Source: Gammaproteobacteria bacterium | GTDB taxonomy: Bacteria; Pseudomonadota; Gammaproteobacteria; Pseudomonadales; Azotimanducaceae | Assembly: GCA_030428905.1 (NCBI GenBank) | Contig: JAUIED010000005.1 | Location: 1 to 64,000 of the forward strand | Direction of reading: 5' to 3' | DNA length: 64,000 bases | Shown here: positions 57,554-64,000 of the stretch, one piece after another | How positions within the stretch are numbered: the first letter of the stretch is position 1 | How the letters are laid out: each line of letters starts with the position of its first letter | The notes under the pieces: model-generated | Seen by the model: only the letters and a program-made list of their open reading frames with translations | Told to the model about the DNA's origin: nothing | Databases searched by the model: none | Position numbers and translations under genes: made by a program

Positions 57554-57582
57554 GTTAACCCGAATTTATACGTGCCTGTCAA
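57554..57582 (-). promoter_or_regulatory. Candidate promoter of the TonB receptor gene
   Basis: On the minus strand a perfect TTGACA (complement of 57577-57582) lies 17 bases before GTTAAC (complement of 57554-57559). TATAAA in the spacer is an alternative -10. A small stem (AAGCA-ACC-TGCTT) followed by TCTTTTT, starting in the stop codon of the upstream OYE gene, directly precedes it, so a terminator and promoter appear packed together. Confidence 0.4.
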
Positions 57583-57598
57583 AAAGAAAGCAGGTTGC

Positions 57599-59557
57599 TT
57601 ACAGGCGCAGTGCCAGTTCGTGCGCAGTGCGGGTGGCGAACCACAGCCGCCTTGGCGCGTAGGCGTCGCCCACCAGGTGCAGGTTTTCCGCGCGGCCCTG
57701 CAGAGCCTGGTGCAGTGCGTTCTCCGCACGTCCACCGCAAGCCAGCACCACCGTGTCGAAGTCGGTCAACGGATGCTCCACGCCTGAGTAGATATCGGCC
57801 AGCGTCAGCGTGTGCGGCTCGATGCGTACCAGGCGCTGCATCACCCGTACCTCAACGCCGCCGCGGCTGAGTTTGGCCATTACGGCGCCGATGGAGTATT
57901 TGCCCACCAGCGGTGCCACAGCCGGGGTCTGGTAGATCAGCCGCACGGCGCGACCCTGCTCGACCAGGTAGCTGGCTACATTCAGCGGCTGCAGGTGATC
58001 CTCACCGGCGATGACCACCACGCGCGCACCGCAGGTGTAGCTGCCGCGCATCACGTCATAGGCAGTGGTGACGTTCTGCTGCGTGCTGCCCGGGATGTCC
58101 GGCACGTGCGGGCGCGCGCCGGTGGCGACGGCGATGGTATCGGCACCGCTGTCGATGAGCGTTTGCGCGCTGGCTTCGGCGCCGAGATGCAAATGAACAC
58201 CCAGCGCCTGCAGGCGTTTGTGCTGGTGGTCGAGGTAGCCGAGGAAAGCGGCGTTCTCGCGGATGTTTGCGGCCACCCGAAGTTGCCCGCCGAGTACTTC
58301 GTCGCGTTCGAACAGGGTAACGGTGAAACCGCGTTCCGCAGCCACAGCAGCGAGTTCCAAACCCGCAGGACCGCCGCCGGCGATGGCGAGGCTGCGGCCG
58401 GTCACCCTGGTCGGTGGCGGCGCGCTCTCGCGGCCGGTTTCCGGGCTCACCGGGCAGTGAAACGGCAGGTTTTCGACGATGCGTGCGTGCAGACATTCGT
58501 TACAGCCGATGCAGGGACGAATGTCCGCCGCGCGTCCGGCGCGCGCCTTGGAGATCAGGTGCCGGTCAGCGAACATGGAGCGCGCAATGCCCACCACATC
58601 TGCATGCCCCTGGGCGATGAGTTTGTCGGCCGCTACCGGGTCGCTGACCCGCCCCGCATAGACCACGGGGATGTCCAGCGCCTCGCGGTAACGACTGGCG
58701 AGTGCGGACCACTCAGCCACGCCATAGTGGTGCGGCTGCAGGTAGCTCGGCGCGCCCCAGTTGTTGCCGACCACGCCGTGGAAGTAGTGCACGTGGCCGG
58801 TGGCTGCCAGCGCCTGCATGATGCGTATGCCCTCATCGATGCCGTAACCGCCTTCGAAGAACTCGTCCAGATTGAAACGCACGCCCACGGTGAAGCGATC
58901 GCTGGTGTTCGCGTCGATAGCGGCAAGAATATCTGTGACATAGCGCAGCCGGCGCTCGAAGTCGCCGCCGTACTCGTCGTCGCGACGGTTGGTGAGCGGC
59001 GACAGAAAGAGCTGCAGCACGTCCTCATGGTTGGCATGCAGCTCGAGGCCGTCCATACCGGCTGCTTCGGTGGCGGCGGCGGAGAAGGCGTACTCATCCA
59101 CCAGCCAGCGGATCTCGTCGCCCGTAAGGACATGAGGAACCGTGCTGTCGGTGTAGTTGGCCATGCGCTCCGATGCACCATGCGGCTTACCGCCCTGCAT
59201 GATGAGCTGCAGCGTGGCGAAGGCGCCGGCATCGTGGATGGCGTCTGCGTACATAGCGGCCCGGTCTGCAAAGAGCGGGGTTCTGAACACGCCCTTCGCC
59301 CGGGCGCCGACGCCGGTGGGGAGGAAGCCCGGGATCAGCGTGGTGTCCACGAACCCGTTGAAGCCACCGATCCATGCAGCGCCATCCTGCGCGCGGGACG
59401 CCCAGTAGGCGACGTTCTGCCGCGCTTCCTCGACGCTGCCCCAGATGTTGCCCACCGGCATGCCATGCGGAGGGAGCATGATGCGGTTGCGTAGTTCCAT
59501 GTGGCCAATCTGGAAGGGGCTGAAGAGGTGTTTCAGTTGCACGTCGGCGTCGGTCAT
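57599..59557 (-). CDS. Old-yellow-enzyme/FAD fusion oxidoreductase with 4Fe-4S cluster
   Basis: This 652-residue protein has an FMN TIM barrel (FSPFQIGHMELRNRIMLPPHG; DGLELHANHEDVLQLF), an iron-sulfur linker CIGCNECLHARIVENLPFHC with all four Cys, and a C-terminal FAD/NAD(P) domain (LAIAGGGPAGLELAAVAAERG). Layout matches 2,4-dienoyl-CoA reductase, BaiCD/BaiH-like and N-methylproline demethylase-like enzymes. It would reduce an enone or demethylate a cyclic amine. It reads toward the TonB receptor gene and is divergent from a tetR gene only 28 bases away, so the TetR protein very likely controls it. Confidence 0.88.
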   Translation of the reverse strand: MTDADVQLKHLFSPFQIGHMELRNRIMLPPHGMPVGNIWGSVEEARQNVAYWASRAQDGAAWIGGFNGFVDTTLIPGFLPTGVGARAKGVFRTPLFADRAAMYADAIHDAGAFATLQLIMQGGKPHGASERMANYTDSTVPHVLTGDEIRWLVDEYAFSAAATEAAGMDGLELHANHEDVLQLFLSPLTNRRDDEYGGDFERRLRYVTDILAAIDANTSDRFTVGVRFNLDEFFEGGYGIDEGIRIMQALAATGHVHYFHGVVGNNWGAPSYLQPHHYGVAEWSALASRYREALDIPVVYAGRVSDPVAADKLIAQGHADVVGIARSMFADRHLISKARAGRAADIRPCIGCNECLHARIVENLPFHCPVSPETGRESAPPPTRVTGRSLAIAGGGPAGLELAAVAAERGFTVTLFERDEVLGGQLRVAANIRENAAFLGYLDHQHKRLQALGVHLHLGAEASAQTLIDSGADTIAVATGARPHVPDIPGSTQQNVTTAYDVMRGSYTCGARVVVIAGEDHLQPLNVASYLVEQGRAVRLIYQTPAVAPLVGKYSIGAVMAKLSRGGVEVRVMQRLVRIEPHTLTLADIYSGVEHPLTDFDTVVLACGGRAENALHQALQGRAENLHLVGDAYAPRRLWFATRTAHELALRL

Positions 59558-59585
59558 AATCGGTTTTTCTCCGTCGGGGTGTCAG

Positions 59586-60287
59586 GTGTCCAAAAAAAAG
59601 TCAGGCAGTGATGTTCTGGCGTTCGAACTGCCGGACCCCACGGCGGTAAACGAGAACGAATTTCGCAAGAGCCAGGAAACCCGCACGCGAATTCTTGAGG
59701 CGGCGATCGAGTGCCTGTCGACCATCGGCTACAACGCCACCAGCACCACCACGGTTGCCAAGTACGCCGGTCTCACTCGTGCGGCCATGCTCTATCACTT
59801 TCCCAACCGCCTGGCGCTCATCGAGGCCACCGTAAACTACGTGACACGGCGGCGGGTAGCCATGCAGGAGGAGATGCAGGCGGACCTGCCGCGCGATGAG
59901 CAATTTGCGTTTCGCTCGATGGATCGTGCCTGGGAGCAGCTGCAAACCCGTGAGTTTTTCGCATTCGCTGAGCTGTCCATGGCATCGCGCACCGATCCTG
60001 AACTGGAGCCGGTGTTTCGCACCGCCATGAAGTCGTTCGATCTGGCGCGGCGCGACATGGCAGAGAAGCTGGCATCGGATGCGGTCAAATCCGCACCGGG
60101 CTTTGATCTGCGCCGCGATCTGGCGCGTTTTGCGCTTGAGGGGCTCGCCCAGCAGGAAGGCATCACCTACGACCAACCGCAGCGCTTCCGGGCGCTGATT
60201 TGCCTGCTCAAACTCATGTTCGATGTGGAGGCGAGCGGGCCGCTGGTGGAGCGAGCGTTGGCCATGGCAGCTGAGCGGAAAGACTGA
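59586..60287 (+). CDS. TetR-family transcriptional regulator
   Basis: This protein of about 233 residues has an N-terminal extension of about 28 residues, then the helix-turn-helix ETRTRILEAAIECLSTIGYNATSTTTVAKYAGLTRAAMLYHFPNR and an all-helical ligand domain. The GTG at 59586 leaves only 28 bases to the divergent OYE gene, so promoters must overlap coding sequence or start codons; a start further in is possible. It lies between OYE and Rieske oxygenase genes and probably responds to the substrate or a CoA intermediate. Confidence 0.85.
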   Translation: MSKKKSGSDVLAFELPDPTAVNENEFRKSQETRTRILEAAIECLSTIGYNATSTTTVAKYAGLTRAAMLYHFPNRLALIEATVNYVTRRRVAMQEEMQADLPRDEQFAFRSMDRAWEQLQTREFFAFAELSMASRTDPELEPVFRTAMKSFDLARRDMAEKLASDAVKSAPGFDLRRDLARFALEGLAQQEGITYDQPQRFRALICLLKLMFDVEASGPLVERALAMAAERKD

Positions 60288-60299
60288 AACAGTGACAGC

Positions 60300-60327
60300 T
60301 TGCCAAATACATACAGCGTTGTAAAAA
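60300..60327 (+). promoter_or_regulatory. Candidate promoter of the third Rieske oxygenase gene
   Basis: TTGCCA (60300-60305, five of six consensus), 16 bases and TAAAAA (60322-60327) predict a start near 60334, about 23 bases before the ATG. The spacer contains TACA-GCGT-TGTA (60312-60323), a short inverted repeat that could bind the adjacent TetR protein. Confidence 0.4.
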
Positions 60328-60356
60328 TATTTGCGCGACGGTTGATGGAGCTGAAC

Positions 60357-61508
60357 ATGGCGGATGCGCAAGGGCGCCAGGTCTTTTACGAACTTGCCAG
60401 GCGATTGCGAGACAACGTAGCGCGTGGTTTGCCCGATCAGGCAGATGAGATTTTGCCGGTAGCTGCGGCAGACTACGCCGATGAGGCGCAATACCGGCGG
60501 GAGATCGCGCAGATCTTCGAACGCGTGCCGTTGCTTGTTGCGCTCTCCTGCGATATCCCGAATTCGGGGGATTTCGTTACCCATACCATCGTCGGCCGGC
60601 CGTTGCTCATCGTTCGCGGTGATGATGGGGTGGCGCGCGTGTTTCTTAACGCGTGCCGTCATCGCGGTGCAGCAATCATCGGCGAGCCGTTCGGCAACCG
60701 GCGGTTGTTCAGCTGTCCTTATCACGCCTGGAGCTACGACCGGCAGGGAGGCCTGAAAGGCGTGCCGGATCGCGAGACATTCGGCGATCTGGCGGGCATT
60801 GATGGCCTCATCGAGCTGCCATCGGACGAGCTTGCCGGCGCGCTGTTTGCAAGCCTCGATGTCAACGCAACCTTCACGGCCAGGGAGTGGCTGGGTGACA
60901 CGCTGGTGCGTTCGCTCGAAGCCCTGCGCCTGGATGCCATGTACCCGTACCGGGTGACCTCGACCATCGCCAGCCCGAACTGGAAGCTGGCGGCCGATGG
61001 TTACCTCGACGGTTACCACATCGGCCTGCTGCACCGGAACACGATTGGCGTGCGGGCGATCAACAACCGCAACACCTACGATCTGCTCGGCCCGCATGCG
61101 CGTATCGGTTTTGCCGGAAAAGGCATCAACCAGGTGGACGAACGGCCGGAGGGCGAATGGGAACTCGGTGAGGTGATGAGCCTTGTGCATTACATCTTTC
61201 CGAACGTCTCCATCAGCGGCGGCCACAAAGACACGATTCAGCTCAGCCGGTTATTTCCCGGGCCGGACGTAGGCGAATCCACCACCGTGCAGCACCAGTA
61301 CTTCTACGAGCCCATGACCGATGACATGCTGGCTCGCGCTGAGGAGAAACGCCTGGTGTACGAGCAGGTGGTGCGCGATGAAGACTGCGCTACGATCTTT
61401 ACCATCAACGACGCATTGCCCGCTCTAGCGCGCCAGCAATTGGTGTTTGGCCGCAACGAGCCCGCGAATCAGGCATTTCATCGCACGGTTCGCGAGTTGG
61501 CCGGCTAA
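60357..61508 (+). CDS. Rieske non-heme iron oxygenase, alpha subunit
   Basis: This 383-residue protein has a Rieske cluster CRHRG (Cys100, His102) and CPYHAWSY (Cys120, His123). Its iron-site helix DGYLDGYHIGLLH provides two His ligands with Asp replacing the usual Glu/Asn at the first position. Its length is similar to 3-ketosteroid-9-alpha-hydroxylase oxygenases (KshA), but the motifs alone do not prove that activity. The ATG at 60357 has GGAG 6 bases upstream; ATG at 60345 and TTG at 60300 are alternatives. It follows the tetR gene and converges with the extradiol dioxygenase gene (4-base overlap). Confidence 0.88.
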   Translation: MADAQGRQVFYELARRLRDNVARGLPDQADEILPVAAADYADEAQYRREIAQIFERVPLLVALSCDIPNSGDFVTHTIVGRPLLIVRGDDGVARVFLNACRHRGAAIIGEPFGNRRLFSCPYHAWSYDRQGGLKGVPDRETFGDLAGIDGLIELPSDELAGALFASLDVNATFTAREWLGDTLVRSLEALRLDAMYPYRVTSTIASPNWKLAADGYLDGYHIGLLHRNTIGVRAINNRNTYDLLGPHARIGFAGKGINQVDERPEGEWELGEVMSLVHYIFPNVSISGGHKDTIQLSRLFPGPDVGESTTVQHQYFYEPMTDDMLARAEEKRLVYEQVVRDEDCATIFTINDALPALARQQLVFGRNEPANQAFHRTVRELAG

Positions 61509-62380
61509 CCCGGAGGACGGTGCCCCCAGAAGCTGGTGACGTAATGCGTGCCGGTCCGCCAGGTGGCGTCGTCAATTTCGAGACCTCCGCAGCCGTACTC
61601 CACATCGAACCCTGACGGTGTGCGCATGTAGAAGCTCACCATGTGGTCGTTCGTGTGTTTGCCGAGGGAGGATGTTACCGGCACCCCGGAACGCACCGCG
61701 CGGTCGAGGCCGTGGCCGACTTCGTCCAGCGAAGTGACTTGCAGCATGATGTGGTGCAGGCGCTTGGGCCCGGGCATGGGTGCGAGCGCCAGCGTGTGAT
61801 GTCGCGGATTGCAGTGCAGGAAGGTGAGTTGCAACTGGTTTCCCTCCGGGCCCAGCAGTATGTGATCCGACAGGCGAAATCCCAGGCCCTGCATGTAGAA
61901 CCTTTCAGCCTGCGCCTGATCGGCTGCGGTAAGCACCATGTGCCCGAGGCCCTGCGCGCCGGTGATGTAGCCGTTGCCGGGCTGAGGCAGTGACAAGGGC
62001 TCGCTTGATGAGCGCGCACCGGTGTACAGCTCGATTTGCAGGCCGAAAGGGTCATGGGTGATGGCCAGGGCAGTGACGCTGCGTGCATCCGCCTGTTGCG
62101 ATGACGCCCGTTGAGCCGGGAAGCCGAGAGATTCAAGCCGCTCCTCCAGCGCCGCCAGAGATTGCTCGTCGGCAACCTCGAAGCCTGCCGCGATGATGTC
62201 ATCTGCAGCGGATGGCACGATGCGCAGCCGCCAGCAGATGTCGTCATAGCGGATGAGCAGCGTGTCGTCGGCCTCCTTACAGGCTACGTTGAGCACATCT
62301 GTTGCGTATCGTTGCCAGGCGTCAAGGTCCGTGGCGCCGATTTCCAGATAGCCGAGTGCGGTAACGTCGTGGTCGGACAT
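61505..62380 (-). CDS. Type I extradiol ring-cleavage dioxygenase (BphC/HsaC-like)
   Basis: This 291-residue two-domain VOC protein carries the full BphC active site: iron ligands His147 (GLGHMVL), His210 (LHHIML) and Glu261 (DVEYG), plus His195, His241 and Tyr250 at the expected second-shell positions. It cleaves a catechol meta to the hydroxyls. Size and residue spacing match 2,3-dihydroxybiphenyl and 3,4-dihydroxy-9,10-secosteroid dioxygenases. It is 15 bases downstream of an HsaA-like monooxygenase gene. That order (hydroxylate a phenol to a catechol, then cleave) is the classical HsaA-HsaC sequence. Confidence 0.92.
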   Translation of the reverse strand: MSDHDVTALGYLEIGATDLDAWQRYATDVLNVACKEADDTLLIRYDDICWRLRIVPSAADDIIAAGFEVADEQSLAALEERLESLGFPAQRASSQQADARSVTALAITHDPFGLQIELYTGARSSSEPLSLPQPGNGYITGAQGLGHMVLTAADQAQAERFYMQGLGFRLSDHILLGPEGNQLQLTFLHCNPRHHTLALAPMPGPKRLHHIMLQVTSLDEVGHGLDRAVRSGVPVTSSLGKHTNDHMVSFYMRTPSGFDVEYGCGGLEIDDATWRTGTHYVTSFWGHRPPG

Positions 62381-62395
62381 GGTCTTTCCCGGTAG

Positions 62396-63580
62396 TCAGA
62401 AAAAGGCGGCAGGCGGTATGTCGCTGCCGTAGGTGTGGCAGGCCCAGGGCGTGTACGCGCCGTCGCGATCGTTGCACATATGTGTGATCGCCGTCTGCAG
62501 ATCGCGCCACCAGCGTTCCAGCTCGTTTTTTTCCTGCACACCGGCGGAGCCGGCGAGACGCGCCAGCGGGGTGATGGATTCGAACACACGATCGGTTGCC
62601 CGCACCTGATTGCGGCGAAAGCGCAGACGCTGGTCGATGCTGATGCGCCGTCCCGAAACCACCTGGCGGTAGAGCGCATCGAGCATCGTGCGCAGATGGC
62701 ATACGCTGGCGTCGAGGTCCGCCTCTGCTGCCGCTAACCTGTGCAGGTAAACCGGGTCTTGCCTGGCGATGGTGCCGCTGGTGGATAAGCGACCTTCCAC
62801 GTAGTGCCGTTGCTTTCGCAGCAGACCCTGTGCAATGCCCAGCGTACCTGCGGCGATGGCGGCGGGAAACATGACGCCGAACATCATCTGGTACAGCGGG
62901 CTGTCCGGCCGTCGGGCTTCGGCCAGGCTGCCATCGATGACCTGCGTCGCCTCGCACACTCTGTAGCTCGGCACGAACGCATCGCGCATGCGCACATTGA
63001 AGCTGCCGGTGCCGCGCAGGCCCATCACGTTCCAGCTGTCTGGAACGATGTCGTAGTCGCCCCGAGGCAGCATGAAGTGGCGTACGTCCGGCGGGCCCTC
63101 CGGCGGGTTGCCGTTTGCATCGGTGACGTTGCCGCCGAGAATTACCCACTGGCAATGTTCGGTCCCGGTGGAGTAGGGCCACTCGCCGCTCAGCAGGAAA
63201 CCGCCGTCCACGGGTCGTGCGTTGCCGAACGGCGCGTAGGGCGACGCGGTGAGCGTGTCCGGGTCGCTGCCGTACACCTCCTCCTGCAGGCGTGGGTCCA
63301 TGAAGGCAATTTCCCAGGGATGCACGCCGACGACGCCGGCGACCCATCCGGCGGAAGCCTGGTGGCTACCCGCCTCGATGACCCAGTCGATGAATTCGTT
63401 GGGATGTGCTTCGTCGCCACCGAACTCGCGCGCCAGCAGCAGGCGGAATCCGCCCGAAGCTTTCAGCGCGCTGATGCTGTCCCGGCTGAGGTTGTTCTGC
63501 AGATCACCTTGCAGCGCTTCGCTGTGCAGGACTTCTGCCCGGCTTGCGATGCGCTGGACAGCAGTGGCGTCATCGTTCAT
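62396..63580 (-). CDS. Flavin-dependent monooxygenase (HsaA/HpaH-like, acyl-CoA-dehydrogenase fold)
   Basis: This 394-residue protein has the acyl-CoA-dehydrogenase fold but with group D monooxygenase features: SGEWPYSTGTEHCQWVILGG, VMGLRGTGSFNV and the C-terminal AITHMCNDRDGAYTPWACHTYG. These motifs belong to HsaA, p-hydroxyphenylacetate hydroxylase C2 and related oxygenases that use reduced flavin from a partner reductase (HsaB type). No reductase gene lies within the window. The ATG at 63580 with GAGGGAAGAGG upstream sets the start. With the extradiol dioxygenase it should convert a phenolic ring to a catechol and open it. Confidence 0.88.
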   Translation of the reverse strand: MNDDATAVQRIASRAEVLHSEALQGDLQNNLSRDSISALKASGGFRLLLAREFGGDEAHPNEFIDWVIEAGSHQASAGWVAGVVGVHPWEIAFMDPRLQEEVYGSDPDTLTASPYAPFGNARPVDGGFLLSGEWPYSTGTEHCQWVILGGNVTDANGNPPEGPPDVRHFMLPRGDYDIVPDSWNVMGLRGTGSFNVRMRDAFVPSYRVCEATQVIDGSLAEARRPDSPLYQMMFGVMFPAAIAAGTLGIAQGLLRKQRHYVEGRLSTSGTIARQDPVYLHRLAAAEADLDASVCHLRTMLDALYRQVVSGRRISIDQRLRFRRNQVRATDRVFESITPLARLAGSAGVQEKNELERWWRDLQTAITHMCNDRDGAYTPWACHTYGSDIPPAAFF

Positions 63581-63596
63581 GTCGGTTGCCTCTTCC

Positions 63597-63745
63597 CTCG
63601 CAGGGGGCTGAAAAAGTACGTCCTGTACTTTTTCAGCGACCGCGGGCTGTCCCCCGCTCACGCCGAATCAAGCACTTACGTGCTTGGTTCGCGGCCCGCC
63701 CGTCCCTGGCCGGGGTACCAGGCTGCTTTTTCAGCAGCCTGCTAG
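63597..63745. repeat. 149-bp MITE-like element with terminal inverted repeats and three internal hairpins
   Basis: The ends are 20-base inverted repeats (63597-63616 and 63726-63745) matching at 17 positions; both contain GCTGAAAAAG. Inside are a perfect 12-bp stem (arms 63608-63619 and 63625-63636, 5-base loop), a 12-bp stem with one G-T pair (arms 63664-63675 and 63680-63691, loop TTAC) and a 9-bp stem (arms 63719-63727 and 63733-63741). No reading frame fits. It separates the HsaA-like gene from the LysR gene and may be a non-autonomous mobile repeat or a REP/terminator-like element. No clear target duplication is visible. Confidence 0.6.
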
Positions 63746-63783
63746 ACACCATCCCAAGCATGCGCACATATCCGGAAAAGTCG

Positions 63784-63804
63784 GATTTTAGTATCTTTGA
63801 AATC
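63784..63804 (+). promoter_or_regulatory. LysR-type binding box
   Basis: GATTT (63784-63788) and AAATC (63800-63804) form an inverted repeat around 11 bases, the T-N11-A arrangement of LysR regulators. It lies 28 bases before the start of a LysR-family gene and between that gene and the HsaA-like operon, although the MITE-like element intervenes on that side. Confidence 0.5.
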
Positions 63805-63832
63805 GCATATTCCGATATTAGGCGAGGTGCCC

Positions 63833-64000
63833 GTGCGAACCGATCCTGCCACCGACGCCAGTCCACTGCGCAGCGTCAACCTCAACCTGGTGCCGGTGCT
63901 TGCCAGCCTGCTCTCGACCTGCAGTGTCAGCGCTACGGCACAGGCGCTGCACATGAGCCAGTCGTCAGTGAGCGATGCTCTCGCACGGTTACGGCTGCAT
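63833..64000 (+). CDS. LysR-family transcriptional regulator, 3' end cut off by window
   Basis: The first 56 residues are visible. After about 13 non-conserved residues, LRSVNLNLVPVLASLLSTCSVSATAQALHMSQSSVSDALARLR is the winged helix-turn-helix of a NodD/NahR-like LysR protein. The GTG at 63833 has AGGCGAGG 6-13 bases upstream; a GTG two codons earlier is possible. It is divergent from the HsaA-like/extradiol operon and is a likely activator of it. The effector domain lies outside the window. Confidence 0.85.
   Translation, partial: MRTDPATDASPLRSVNLNLVPVLASLLSTCSVSATAQALHMSQSSVSDALARLRLH

Noticed and set aside
57812-59494. 560-codon plus-strand frame opposite the second OYE-fusion gene
   Set aside because: No domain is recognisable, whereas the minus strand encodes all OYE, iron-sulfur and FAD motifs.
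52995-60329. Apparent common motif ATACAG followed by AAAAATA upstream of two Rieske genes (52995 and 60311)
   Set aside because: The spacing differs by 2 bases and both parts are simple AT-rich promoter sequence; it is not evidence of a shared regulator.

Overview
The window is GC-rich, tightly packed bacterial DNA with many ATGA/GTGA overlaps between genes. The mix of Wzm/Wzt export, RimK, an RND pump, a TonB-dependent receptor, lipoproteins and PQQ enzymes points to a Gram-negative proteobacterium, most likely an environmental (marine-type) gammaproteobacterium. Genus cannot be read from this sequence. No phage, CRISPR array, rRNA or complete insertion sequence was seen. Two tRNA genes (Val-TAC, Asp-GTC) sit near 29.4 kb. 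No gene-free stretch exceeds 300 bases.

0-4.4 kb: the end of an SGNH hydrolase gene and a coupled NTF2-like gene, then an ABC exporter pair (Wzm/Wzt type, with a C-terminal glycan-binding domain) and a PPOX-fold flavoprotein. 4.4-16.8 kb: a periplasmic oxidation region. It holds an acetoin/pyruvate-dehydrogenase-type E1 alpha/beta pair with a cupin, three separate PQQ beta-propeller enzymes (one fused to cytochrome c, one glucose-dehydrogenase-like, one heme-less and coupled to a small four-helix membrane protein), an NTF2-like lipoprotein, an MFS carrier and an exported two-domain VOC protein. A vapBC-type toxin-antitoxin pair interrupts it.

16.8-29.2 kb: a catabolic region with acyl-CoA ligase, NTF2-like protein, arylamine N-acetyltransferase, four SDRs, acyl-CoA dehydrogenase, an old-yellow-enzyme/FAD fusion, a Rieske oxygenase, and a coupled STAS-like/ChrR-cupin/SDR/small secreted protein unit. 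29.2-40.2 kb: tRNAs, an AAA/DUF4143 ATPase with a 35-bp palindrome on its promoter, nitroreductase, GPH symporter, a FitAB-like toxin-antitoxin pair beside a truncated DUF6036-type gene, a DUF3604 lipoprotein, DsbA-like and GST-like proteins, NUDIX and a serine hydrolase.

40.1-51.5 kb: a tetR-MFP-RND efflux operon, divergent from a 1318-residue polytopic protein of unknown function across what looks like one shared TetR operator; then rimK and an MscS-like channel. 51.6-64 kb: a second catabolic region with a Rieske oxygenase, an APH-fold kinase, a tyrosine phosphatase, a TonB receptor, an OYE fusion, TetR, another Rieske oxygenase, a BphC/HsaC-type extradiol dioxygenase, an HsaA-like flavin monooxygenase, a 149-bp MITE-like palindromic element, and the start of a LysR gene. 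Together the two catabolic regions suggest uptake and CoA-dependent breakdown of a hydrophobic cyclic compound (aromatic, terpenoid or steroid); the substrate itself is not identifiable.

The strongest candidates for undescribed biology are the giant membrane protein with an internal TonB-box-like motif and its shared operator, the leaderless DUF4143 gene under a long palindrome, the heme-less quinoprotein/four-helix pair, and the MITE-like element.
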